NCBI RefSeq assembly: GCF_002563675.1
Contig: NZ_PDJC01000001.1
Coordinates: 2,852,001 to 2,916,000, forward strand
Length of the DNA stretch: 64,000 nucleotides
Source of the DNA: Propionicimonas paludicola
Lineage (GTDB): Bacteria; Actinomycetota; Actinomycetes; Propionibacteriales; Propionibacteriaceae
Reading direction: 5' to 3'
The position numbers were made by a program, and so were the translations under genes. Position 1 is the stretch's first letter. Every line of letters starts with the position of its first letter. The notes beneath the pieces were generated by a model, which worked only from the letters and a program-made list of their open reading frames with translations, searched no databases and had not been told where the DNA came from. Shown piece after piece: positions 43,198-51,353 of this stretch.

Positions 43198-43367
43198 AGT
43201 TCCATTCGGTAGCGAACGCGGAGTGGGGGACGGGGGTGGGCGCGATCCGGGGACGACTCCGCCGGGCTTCGGCCGGGGACGACTCCACCCGTGGCGGCCG
43301 AGTTCGGGGCCTGCAGTCGGGCGTGTTGGTGTCCACCCGGCCGCAGATGCCACAATGGGCGCCGCAC

Positions 43368-43440
43368 GGGGCATTAGCTCAGTTGGTAGAGCACCTGCTT
43401 TGCAAGCAGGGGGTCAGGGGTTCGAGTCCCCTATGCTCCA
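43368..43440 (+). tRNA. tRNA-Ala(TGC)
   Basis: This 73-nt cloverleaf has acceptor GGGGCAT/ATGCTCC with discriminator A, D-arm TTAGCTCAGTTGGTAGAGC, anticodon stem CCTGC/GCAGG with loop TTTGCAA (anticodon TGC), and T-arm AGGGG TTCGAGT CCCCT. CCA is not encoded (CCC follows). CACAAT at 43351-43356 with TTGGTG at 43326 could be its promoter. In many actinobacteria tRNA-Ala lies near a DLW-39 gene, as here (2.1 kb away). Confidence 0.97.
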
Positions 43441-43532
43441 CCCCGTCCCTGGCCACCGGGCGCGATGGACGCCCGGGCACGAGCCAGGTCCCCTCACCAC
43501 CGACCGCGACCTCGCCGGCTCGAGGCAACCTG

Positions 43533-44018
43533 TCAGCCATTCCCGCTCTCCGACGGGACAATCCACGGCTCACACATCGCGTCGCCGAGAACTGGGCGCA
43601 ACGCATCGATACCGGCTTGGCCGGCAGCACCGACGTCCACGCCGAGCGCATTGCTCCCGTCCCAGTCGCAGCTGACAAGGGCGAACTTGGATCCGTAGGT
43701 GACCAGCAGGCCTGGGTGTTGGCGGTTGGGCGAGCCCTCATAGGTGAGGACGGCTCCCACCAGCGAACGTCCCTCGGGAAGGTCGAAAGCGTAGGCGCTC
43801 GTCTTCAGCTCGAGCATTCCCAGAGATGACAGTGCCACGCGTTCCTGGCTGGTCGCCGGCCGGAGTCCGCCGGCTCCAGAGGGAGTCTCCACGGCTGAGC
43901 TGACCCGCGCGGACGAGCTCGGCTCGGGAGCAGTGGCGTCCGACTCCCAGGGCAAGAAGGAGCAGCCGGTAAGCGCAAGAGCCAGACCGGCGACGCCGAG
44001 CACCAGCAGCGTCCTCAT
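43533..44018 (-). CDS. Small lipoprotein of unknown function
   Basis: This 161-aa protein has a lipobox (LTGC, Cys19), a Ser/Pro-rich spacer to about residue 50 and a C-terminal domain with two cysteines (VSCDWDG and DAMCEPW) that could form a disulfide. No family was recognised. Coding-strand TAGCTT lies 6 nt before the ATG, a leaderless start. It is convergent with tRNA-Ala. Confidence 0.65.
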   Translation of the reverse strand: MRTLLVLGVAGLALALTGCSFLPWESDATAPEPSSSARVSSAVETPSGAGGLRPATSQERVALSSLGMLELKTSAYAFDLPEGRSLVGAVLTYEGSPNRQHPGLLVTYGSKFALVSCDWDGSNALGVDVGAAGQAGIDALRPVLGDAMCEPWIVPSESGNG

Positions 44019-44081
44019 GATCAGAAGCTACAACCGAACCGGCGCAGCCGAAGCGTCGGAAGGAAAAGAGCCAACCGGTCC

Positions 44082-45026
44082 TCACCGACCGGGCTCAGCC
44101 ATGACCAGGGCCAGCTTCCCGCGCGTGTGACGCTGCTGCTGCCGCTCGATGGCCACCCGGTAGTCGGCCAATGGGAAGGTCTGCTCGACTGGAATCCGCA
44201 ATCGTCCGGACGCCACCAGGCCCAGCAACTCCGGCAGAGCCTCGGGACGCGCGTCGCGGCCGTTGATCGCCACTGCACCCACCGGCGGGTCGTCGGCTTC
44301 GATGGTGACCACACGTCCGGGGGTAGCGCCCAACTCCAACGCGGCAGTCGCCGCCGTCACGCCGTACAGATCGGCGGCCGCCGTGATCCCGGACGGGGCC
44401 GCCCGGCGCACCTCGGAAACCAGCTCGGCGCCGTAGCGCACCGGCTCGGCCCCCAGTGACCGGATCACCTCGGCACTGTCGGGAGAGCCGCTGCCCAGCA
44501 CCCGGGCTCCGGTGGCCACGGCCAACTGGGTGAGCACGGTGCCCACCCCACCCGCCGCTGAGCCGATCAGCACCGTGTCGTCCGGGCCCAGCCGCAGCCG
44601 GTCGGCGACGGCGCTGGCCGTCCGTCCGACGATGTCGATCACCCCGGCCACCAGGTCGGTCACCCCGGACGGCGTGGCCAGAACCCTGGGGTCGTCGGCG
44701 GCGGCCAGGAAGTAGTCGGCGGCCGCCCGGGCCCGGGCTCCCCCGAAGACCCGATCGCCGACCCGCCACCGGGTGACCTCCGCACCCACGGCGTCCACCA
44801 CGCCGGCGAAGTCGTTGCCGTAGCCGGTCGGCGGTTGCACCCCGAAGTGGGCGGCCAGCGCCGGGGAGGCGAGGATCTGCCAGTCCACCGGGTTCAGCCC
44901 GGCCACCGCGACCCGTACTCGAATTTGCCCCGGCCCGGGCTCGGGGCGCTCGGACGTGACCAGGCTGAGCTGCTCAAGCCCGCCGAACTCCGCGAAGCGC
45001 AGTGCCCGGTTGATCGCATGCGGCAT
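44082..45026 (-). CDS. MDR-family NAD(P)-dependent oxidoreductase (quinone reductase-like)
   Basis: This 314-aa medium-chain dehydrogenase/reductase has a GroES-like N-terminal part (PGPGQIRVRVAVAGLNPVDW, GNDFAGVVDAVG) and a Rossmann part with GSAAGGVGTVLTQLA. Zinc-ligand cysteines are absent, which places it in the QOR subgroup. The likely role is reduction of quinones or enones with NADPH. The ATG at 45026 (MPHAINRALRF) is preceded by coding-strand TACGAT at 7 nt, so it is probably leaderless. Confidence 0.75.
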   Translation of the reverse strand: MPHAINRALRFAEFGGLEQLSLVTSERPEPGPGQIRVRVAVAGLNPVDWQILASPALAAHFGVQPPTGYGNDFAGVVDAVGAEVTRWRVGDRVFGGARARAAADYFLAAADDPRVLATPSGVTDLVAGVIDIVGRTASAVADRLRLGPDDTVLIGSAAGGVGTVLTQLAVATGARVLGSGSPDSAEVIRSLGAEPVRYGAELVSEVRRAAPSGITAAADLYGVTAATAALELGATPGRVVTIEADDPPVGAVAINGRDARPEALPELLGLVASGRLRIPVEQTFPLADYRVAIERQQQRHTRGKLALVMAEPGR

Positions 45027-45134
45027 GTCGACGATCGTATCCACTCCGGACCAGCCGCTGGGAGTCCCCGCAGCCGGGATCCACCACACCTTGGGGCCCC
45101 GCCTCACCCCGATCCGGCGCGCTAGCGTTGGAGC

Positions 45135-45542
45135 ATGGGACTACCGGACGGCTATCTGGCCAGCTTGAGCGACAACCTGGCGCCCTACGGCCTGGAGTAC
45201 GGCCGCACAGACGAACTCCCGGGCGGGCTCACCGAACTGACGTTCACCACCGACCCGGAGGGCTTTGCCCGGCAGCACCCGCAACTCGGGGTCGAGTTCT
45301 CCTACGGCGAGTCCTGGCCGCCGCCGCAGCTGAGGTTGGTGCTCGACTTCGACCAGCGGCTCGACCCGCTGCGGATCGAGTTCGAGACCGTCGATCTGCT
45401 GGCTTGGACGGCATCGACGGACGCGGCGCTACGCAATCGACTGAACACGCTGGACGATCCGAGTGACCACGCGGCCGCCGTCGCCGAAGCCTTCGACCAG
45501 ATCCTGACCGTCGCTGATCCGGACGACAACTACCTGGACTGA
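45135..45542 (+). CDS. Hypothetical 135-aa acidic protein
   Basis: This soluble acidic protein has alternating beta and helical segments (LTELTFTTDPEGFARQHPQL, LRLVLDFDQRLDPLRIEFET). No family was recognised. TAGCGT lies 6 nt before the ATG, so it is likely leaderless. It is convergent with the DLW-39-like gene and divergent from the MDR gene. Confidence 0.55.
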   Translation: MGLPDGYLASLSDNLAPYGLEYGRTDELPGGLTELTFTTDPEGFARQHPQLGVEFSYGESWPPPQLRLVLDFDQRLDPLRIEFETVDLLAWTASTDAALRNRLNTLDDPSDHAAAVAEAFDQILTVADPDDNYLD

Positions 45543-45547
45543 CCGGC

Positions 45548-45673
45548 CTACTCGACGGGGTCGGTGCCGTCGGCCCAGCGCTGACGAGCCGGCAACTGCC
45601 GGTCCTGCCAGTAGCGGTAGGCGGCGTAGCCGGCCAGCGCCACCAAGACGGTGAATCTGAAGTACTTGGCCAT
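45548..45673 (-). CDS. DLW-39-like small membrane protein (41 aa)
   Basis: MAKYFRF is followed by a short hydrophobic stretch, YRYWQDRQ and the end RWADGTDPVE. This pattern (small helix, charged region, W-A-TDPV end) resembles the DLW-39 family, tiny actinobacterial proteins usually found near gyrA and tRNA-Ile/tRNA-Ala. It lies 15 nt downstream of the LCP-like gene in the same orientation, so the two are probably co-transcribed. Confidence 0.6.
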   Translation of the reverse strand: MAKYFRFTVLVALAGYAAYRYWQDRQLPARQRWADGTDPVE

Positions 45674-45687
45674 GGCTCCAGCCTAGG

Positions 45688-46779
45688 TCAGCGGGACGTC
45701 TGAGTGACCGACGGCGACGGGGCGTCCTCGCCACCATCGGACGGGCTGAGCGATTCGTCCGTCGGCCCGGTCGTGACGGCCGGCATCGGAGCCTCGGTCG
45801 CGTCGCTGGTGACCAGGGTGGCGGTGGGCGAACTGGCCGGGAGCGACACACTCTTGTCGGTCGCCTGCGTGCGCACCGCCGTTCCGGACCGGGTCAGCCC
45901 GCCGACGCCCAGCTGCCGCGCCGTGGCCAGGGCGTCGCTGGCAAGGCCGGCCCGCAGTGCGGCCAAGCCCTGTGGATCGGCCACGGTGCCCTCAGCCGTC
46001 CGCGAGCCGAGCACAGGCCACAGCCCCACGTCGTCCAGATGCACCCGGGACTCGACCAGGATTCCCTCGATCGCGTCATTGCTGAGCCCGGAGTCGATGG
46101 TCAGGCAGCCACCCAAGGCACTGATCACGCGGTCGAAGCGCGGCAGGTTGAGCACTCCGCCGTCCGCCTCGGCCTGGATCATCGTCTGCCGGATCAGCTC
46201 CGCCGCCCGCTGCGATCGCTGCGGCGAGGAACTCGCCTCGGTGAGGTAGCTGGCCGCGGTGGCTCCGGTCAGCCGCCGGTCGGCGATCGCCAGGCCGTCC
46301 AGACCGTCCACCACTGCACCAAAGCCGTCGAGTTCGAGCTGCGCCTGATGATCCATCCGGGCACCGGTCAGCTGCTCGACCAGCTGGGTCGCTGGCAGCG
46401 GGCCGGACGCATAGGCATTGGCCAGCGTCTGACCGGACGGCCCGGCCACGAGATCGGCCGGAAGCGCGACCAAGGTCAGATCACGCCGAGAGCCGGAGAG
46501 GTTGGCGATCACCGCAGCCTGGAGCTGATCCCCGGAGTCCACGAAGATCAGAAAGTTCACCGCGGGGTTCTCGGCCACCTGGACCGGCGTCGGACGGCCG
46601 TCGTAGTCGGCCAGCCCGTCCACTCGACGCAGGCCGGTGGCCATGTCGCTGATCCGGTCCACATAGATCGACAGCAGCACCACCACCGCGACCGACAGCA
46701 CCGACGCTCCGATGATCGCGGTCAGGGCAAGCCGATGGCCAAAGCCACTGCGGGCCCTGGGCTCGACGATCGGTTGCAT
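45688..46779 (-). CDS. Degenerate LytR-CpsA-Psr (LCP) family protein
   Basis: This 363-aa protein has a TM anchor (about 17-40) and an extracytoplasmic domain with LCP-like order: VNFLIFVDSGD, LTLVALPAD, ANAYASG...LVEQLTG and LDGFGAVVDGLDGL. The catalytic SIPRDT-type arginine is not conserved (ALPAD instead) and other Arg sites are weak. Loss of transferase activity is therefore likely. It ends in a Ser/Thr/Pro-rich tail. GAAGGGG precedes the ATG at 46779. It is followed by the DLW-39-like gene. Confidence 0.6.
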   Translation of the reverse strand: MQPIVEPRARSGFGHRLALTAIIGASVLSVAVVVLLSIYVDRISDMATGLRRVDGLADYDGRPTPVQVAENPAVNFLIFVDSGDQLQAAVIANLSGSRRDLTLVALPADLVAGPSGQTLANAYASGPLPATQLVEQLTGARMDHQAQLELDGFGAVVDGLDGLAIADRRLTGATAASYLTEASSSPQRSQRAAELIRQTMIQAEADGGVLNLPRFDRVISALGGCLTIDSGLSNDAIEGILVESRVHLDDVGLWPVLGSRTAEGTVADPQGLAALRAGLASDALATARQLGVGGLTRSGTAVRTQATDKSVSLPASSPTATLVTSDATEAPMPAVTTGPTDESLSPSDGGEDAPSPSVTQTSR

Positions 46780-46870
46780 GCCACCCCTTCGGTAATCACC
46801 ATCAACCCTAGGGTCACCGGACAACCCGGACGTTTCCGCCGCTCGGCCGCGAGCCGTTTAGGCTGGCCGG

Positions 46871-47284
46871 GTGCCATCTGAGAACCAGCGTCAGGCCGAC
46901 GCGCTACGCCGCGAGGAAATGGCCCGGGCCGCCCAGCGGCGCGAGGCGGCGGCAGCCCAGCTCCAACTGGACGAGTTCGTCACCGAGTTGCGCGCGGCCG
47001 GGATCGCGCCGCACCCGCTGCGGGCGACCCTGCTGAACGGCGTCCGGGTCCGCACCGGGCTGCTCGGCTGGTACCTCAACCGGGCCGAGACTCTGGCCGT
47101 CGACCAGGTCGGACGCTACTTCCAGCTGATCTGCCCGGGCTCGCCGCTGTCTCGGCTGACCGGCGTCCGGGTGTTCCCGGCCGAACCGACCCTGGTGATT
47201 GGCCGCGGCGGACGCGATGGCGAGACCGGTGATCTGTCGGAGTTCCTGGACCGGGCCCGACAGCGGTACAACCCGGCCAGCTAG
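46871..47284 (+). CDS. Hypothetical 137-aa protein with N-terminal coiled coil
   Basis: The N-terminal 40 residues are charged and helical (RREEMARAAQRREAAAAQLQ), followed by a compact domain with GWYLNRAETLAVDQVGRYFQL. No family was recognised. The start is GTG at 46871 with TAGGCT 6 nt upstream, the leaderless arrangement. It is divergent from the LCP-like gene. Confidence 0.55.
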   Translation: MPSENQRQADALRREEMARAAQRREAAAAQLQLDEFVTELRAAGIAPHPLRATLLNGVRVRTGLLGWYLNRAETLAVDQVGRYFQLICPGSPLSRLTGVRVFPAEPTLVIGRGGRDGETGDLSEFLDRARQRYNPAS

Positions 47285-47533
47285 GCCCACCGGACCCAGA
47301 CATGGCACCAGGTGGCCACTGGATATCCGAGTGGCCACCTGGGCGAATGTGGGGCGGAGGTTCTTGCAGCCGCCGACTGCCGGATGGTTAGGGAAATCAT
47401 AGCTTTTTGAGACCTCTCTCTTCGACAGCTGAGACGCCATCGTTGCTAAATCGTTAGCGCTCTGCGCAGAGTGCCAACAACGCCTCAGATCCGGACAACA
47501 CCGGCGCCAACACCGTCCGACCAAGCTGCGGCC

Positions 47534-48196
47534 ATGACGACGAGCTTCCCGACTCTGATCGCACTCAACCGCGAGTGGACACACCTCGATCTGACCAGCC
47601 CCGATACCGTGCGCTGCTGGGCTCAGACCGAGCCGGCGTTGGCCAGTTGCCGCGACCTCTCGGCCATCCTGGACGCGGCCCGGCAGCACCCTGATCCGGT
47701 CTTCGCCGCACTGCTGCGGCTGGGCGCCGACGGCAGCGGACTGGCGCGCCGGGTGATCCTGCAAGCGATGCTCGGGCTGATCGTTCGGCTGGCCAAAGGA
47801 CGTCCGGAGGTCTTCGAGGAAGCCGTGGGTGAGGCGTGGCTGCTGATCGCGGAGTACCCGCTGGCCCGGCGACCGTCCTCGATCGTGGCGAACCTGGCCT
47901 GGGCGCTGCGCCGCTGGGTCGCCGAACGCAGCCTCCCGCCGCGAACCGGCCTCGCCGAGCTGCCCGACCCTGCCCTCGCCGAGGCGGAGCCCGATCCGGC
48001 CCGGACACTGGCCAGAGCCCGCGAGCTCGGCCTGATCGACCCGCTCACCCATCGCACGCTGAGTTCGGTCTATCTGGCCGGGAAGACCAGCGCACAGGCT
48101 GGCCGAGAGCTCGGGTTGAGCGCGGAGGCGGTCCGCTGGCGATGCAGCCGGGCACTGCGAAACCTCCATCGACAGGCGGCCTTACTGGCCGGTTGA
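47534..48196 (+). CDS. Sigma-70-region-4-like HTH protein
   Basis: This 220-aa protein ends with an HTH of sigma-region-4 or LuxR style: THRTLSSVYLAGKTSAQAGR, then ELGLSAEAVRWRCSRALRNL. The N-terminal 150 residues are helical and may hold a divergent region 2 (EAVGEAWLLIAEYPLARRPS). It might be an atypical sigma factor or a regulator. The ATG at 47534 lacks a clear ribosome binding site. The 249-bp gap upstream is relatively AT-rich and contains the palindrome CTCTGCGCAGAG (47460-47471). Confidence 0.5.
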   Translation: MTTSFPTLIALNREWTHLDLTSPDTVRCWAQTEPALASCRDLSAILDAARQHPDPVFAALLRLGADGSGLARRVILQAMLGLIVRLAKGRPEVFEEAVGEAWLLIAEYPLARRPSSIVANLAWALRRWVAERSLPPRTGLAELPDPALAEAEPDPARTLARARELGLIDPLTHRTLSSVYLAGKTSAQAGRELGLSAEAVRWRCSRALRNLHRQAALLAG

Positions 48197-48300
48197 CCGG
48201 GTCCGAGCCGACCCGGAAAGGAGGTTCACGGCTCAAGCTCACTGGTCCCGACCGTCCTGCGGTGCGAGAATGGCCGACGCACGACGTGTGAGAGGAACCG

Positions 48301-49254
48301 GTGAGCGACCCAAAGACGAGCCAGTATTCGGCTGCGGCTCCGGCCTTCGCCCGCCTGGTCGCCCAGCATTTGGTGATGAAGCCGTACATCTGGTCGGCCC
48401 TCACTGTGAACCTGCATGGCCTGCGCAACCTGGACGACCTGAAGCCGCCGTTCGTGGTGATCGCGAACCACTCCAGCCACCTGGACGCCCCGCTGATCTA
48501 CGGCTCCCTGCCGCGCCGGCTCTCCCAGAACCTGGCCGCGGCCACCGCCGGCGACTACTTCTTCAACAGCTGGTACAAGGCGCTGCCGACCAAGCTGTTC
48601 TTCAACTCGTTCCCCGTGGTCCGGCAGGGTCACGCCAACCGCAATGGCCAGCGCGGTCTGGCCGCCAAGCTGGTCAACGACGGCGTCCCGATCCTGATCT
48701 TCCCCGAGGGCACCCGGTCCCGCACCGGCGCCATGGCGAACTTCACTCCGGGCGCGGCCGCGCTGAGCATCTCCCGCAACGCCCCGATCGTGCCGATCGC
48801 CCTGGTCGGCGCCTATGCGGCCATGCCGTACGGGGCCACGGTTCCGGTGCCGGGACGTCCGCACGTCCACGTGGTGTTCGGACGCCCGCTGCGGGCCACT
48901 CCTGGCGAGACCGCGAACCATTTCGCCGAGCGGCTGCACCGCTACGTGGTCGAACTCCACGACAGCACGGCACGCGCCTACGGGATGCCGACCCAGGCCG
49001 ACTTCGCCCGCGCCGTGGCGCTGCGTTCCGCAGCCGCCCGCGCCGATCAGGCCGCCGACGGCGCCGTCCGAGCCGAGCCGGAGTCAGCCTCCGGGCCGGA
49101 GACCAGCCCAGCGCCGGCAGACCAGCAGATCCCGTTGGCAGCCGACGAGACCGTGGTTCGGCTGGAGCCGCCGGACGAGATCGTCCCGCTCAGTCCGCCG
49201 GAGCCGGTCGTCCCACTGGAACCACCGGACTCGACCGACTCAGACCAGGCCTAG
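48301..49254 (+). CDS. PlsC-like 1-acylglycerol-3-phosphate acyltransferase
   Basis: This 317-aa protein has the acyltransferase signature NHSSHLD (HxxxxD) near residue 56 and FPEGTRS near 137, with HANRNGQRGLAAKL and a later VPIALVGAYAAMP. It probably acylates lysophosphatidic acid or a related glycolipid at the membrane. The C-terminal 70 residues are acidic, Pro/Glu-rich and probably disordered, an unusual extension. GTG at 48301 has GAGAGG upstream. It is convergent with the YhgE gene (11-bp gap). Confidence 0.85.
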   Translation: MSDPKTSQYSAAAPAFARLVAQHLVMKPYIWSALTVNLHGLRNLDDLKPPFVVIANHSSHLDAPLIYGSLPRRLSQNLAAATAGDYFFNSWYKALPTKLFFNSFPVVRQGHANRNGQRGLAAKLVNDGVPILIFPEGTRSRTGAMANFTPGAAALSISRNAPIVPIALVGAYAAMPYGATVPVPGRPHVHVVFGRPLRATPGETANHFAERLHRYVVELHDSTARAYGMPTQADFARAVALRSAAARADQAADGAVRAEPESASGPETSPAPADQQIPLAADETVVRLEPPDEIVPLSPPEPVVPLEPPDSTDSDQA

Positions 49255-49265
49255 GCCCGCCGGAC

Positions 49266-51353
49266 TCAGGCCGCGGTGGTGGCCGCGACTTCAGCCAGGC
49301 TGGTGGTTCGGCGCCGGGTGATCGCGATGGCGCTGGCGGCCAAGGCGATGATCAGCCACCCGACCAGGGTCAACGTGGACGTGGTGGCTGCCCCCGATTC
49401 GGTAACGACCGCCCGCACCGCATCCAGCGCCGGGGTCAACGGAGAGAAGGCCCGCAGTCCGCTGAGCAGTCCGTCGGTGGCCGGCCCGAGCGAGATGGCC
49501 GTGGTCACCACGGCGAAGCCGATCGAGATCAGCCGGCCCAGACCACCCAGCCAGGCGACCAGTGCATGGTTCACCATCACGAAGGCCAGGGCAGCGACCA
49601 GCAGGACGCCGGTCACCTCCAGCCACTTCTGCCAGGACAGGCCGAGCCCAGGTTGGGCCAGCCCGGCCAATGCCAGGGCTTGCAGGCCGACCACGGCGAT
49701 GCCGGGCACCAAGGCCCGAGCGATCAGCAGGACGGTCGGCTCCGGCGAGCTGAGCAGGCCGCGTCCGATCGCCTTGACCACGGCATAGGTGGCCAGCGCA
49801 CCGACCCACAAGGCCACGATCAGCAACAGGCTGATCCAGCCGATGTTGGTGTTGGCCAGCCCGTCCAGGCCTTCGGTGGCCACCGGCTGGGCGACCACAC
49901 TGGCCAAATCGGTTCGCTCCGAGCTGGAGTAGCTGGGCACCTTGTCCTTGCCCTCGGTGATCCCGTTGGCCAGCTTCCACAGCCCGTCGGTGAACTTGGT
50001 GCCGCCGGTCTTGGCTTGGGCCAGGCCGGAGCTGAGCTGGGCCGAACCGTCCGCGGCCTGCTGGATCCCACTGGCCAGCGCCGGGATCCCGTCGGCGAGC
50101 TGGTCGGTGCCGGTGGCCAGCTTCTTGCCGCCGGCGATCAGCTTCTTGAGCTGTGCGGTGGTGGTGCTGACGTCCGGAGCCCCGGCGGCCGCCTGATCGG
50201 CGGCGTCGGTCAGACTGGACGCCAACGCCGACGCCCCGCTGAGCAGGCTCTGGTGAGTCGAGGGATCTTCCTGGCTGAGCCCGCCGGCCGCCCCCTGAAG
50301 GGCCTGCGCGGCCCCCTTCAGTGACCCGACGCAGCCGGCCCCGGCCGTGGCCAGGTGGGCGAGGTCGGTGGTCACGCCACAGGCGGAGTGGACCGCCGAG
50401 ATTGCTGCTGCGCCGTAGGTGCCCGGATCGGCAGCAGCGGCGTCCAGCACGTTCTGCACATTGGTGGCGCCCTGGCTGGCCTGGCTGGCCTGGCTGAGCA
50501 GCGAGCTCTTGTAGGTGCTCAACCCTCCGCTCAGTCCGGACGCTCCGTCGGCCGCCTGCTTGAGCCCGCCGATCAGGGCGACCTGCTGCGGCAGCGAGTC
50601 GATCGTCGACTGGGCCAGCTGGTTGGCGCCGGCCACGTAGCCGGCCGTGCCATCGGCGAGCTTGCTCACGTCGCCGGGCATCGAGGACGTCTTGTCGGCC
50701 ATGGTCTTCAGGCCGCTGGTGAGCTTCGCCGAGCCGTCCGCGGCATCGCCGATGCCGGAGACCAGCTTGTCGCCGCCCTTGGCCAGGTCGGTGGCGCCGT
50801 CGGCCATCGTCGAGAACTGCTTGCCCAGGTCGTTGAAGCCCACGTAGATATTCTCGAGGTAGCCCGAGGTCAGGGTCTCGTTGAGCGAGTCGGCCGCGGC
50901 CAGCGCGACCACCTTGCCGAGAGTCGCGTCAGCCACGCCGGCCACCGGAGAGGTGGACAGCTCGATGGTGGCCCGCTCGGCGGTGGCGGCGTCGTTCTTC
51001 GAGTAGGACGTGGCTGCCGCAGAGAAGTTCTTCGGGATCACCACCATGGCCGCATAGCTGCCGTTGGCCAGGCCGGCCTTGGCATTGGCCTCGGTGTCCA
51101 GCCGCCAGCCGAGGTTCTGGACCCGCTGGGAGTCGACCAGGTTGGCGGTGAGCTGACGGCCCAGCGGGATGTACTTGCCGTTGAGAGTGATCGGCTCGTC
51201 GAGGTTCACCACGGCGGCGCGGACCTGCCCGAAGCGGTGGTCAGAGGTCAGGCCGGCCATCAGGAAGCCGCCGGCGACCAGCAGCGGGACCAGGACCAGT
51301 CCGAGCAGGCTCCACCAACGGGCCGGGGTGGAGTTCACCAGTTCGGTCTTCAC
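49266..51353 (-). CDS. YhgE/Pip-family membrane protein
   Basis: This 695-aa protein has one N-terminal TM (14-34), a large extracellular region of about 420 residues with many ADGxxxLxxG turns (for example ADGATDLAKGGDKL, ADGSAQLSSG) and a C-terminal block of about six TMs. This is the YhgE/Pip architecture (phage-infection protein, ESX/EsaA-like). Actinobacterial members are often linked to ABC ATPases. The start GTG (51353) overlaps the MMPL stop by 4 nt, so it is coupled to it. It probably works with MMPL in envelope export (inference). Confidence 0.8.
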   Translation of the reverse strand: MKTELVNSTPARWWSLLGLVLVPLLVAGGFLMAGLTSDHRFGQVRAAVVNLDEPITLNGKYIPLGRQLTANLVDSQRVQNLGWRLDTEANAKAGLANGSYAAMVVIPKNFSAAATSYSKNDAATAERATIELSTSPVAGVADATLGKVVALAAADSLNETLTSGYLENIYVGFNDLGKQFSTMADGATDLAKGGDKLVSGIGDAADGSAKLTSGLKTMADKTSSMPGDVSKLADGTAGYVAGANQLAQSTIDSLPQQVALIGGLKQAADGASGLSGGLSTYKSSLLSQASQASQGATNVQNVLDAAAADPGTYGAAAISAVHSACGVTTDLAHLATAGAGCVGSLKGAAQALQGAAGGLSQEDPSTHQSLLSGASALASSLTDAADQAAAGAPDVSTTTAQLKKLIAGGKKLATGTDQLADGIPALASGIQQAADGSAQLSSGLAQAKTGGTKFTDGLWKLANGITEGKDKVPSYSSSERTDLASVVAQPVATEGLDGLANTNIGWISLLLIVALWVGALATYAVVKAIGRGLLSSPEPTVLLIARALVPGIAVVGLQALALAGLAQPGLGLSWQKWLEVTGVLLVAALAFVMVNHALVAWLGGLGRLISIGFAVVTTAISLGPATDGLLSGLRAFSPLTPALDAVRAVVTESGAATTSTLTLVGWLIIALAASAIAITRRRTTSLAEVAATTAA

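Noticed and set aside
43368-43440. tRNA-Ala as an integration site of a mobile element
   Set aside because: No repeated tRNA 3' end or integrase was seen in the flanking sequence.
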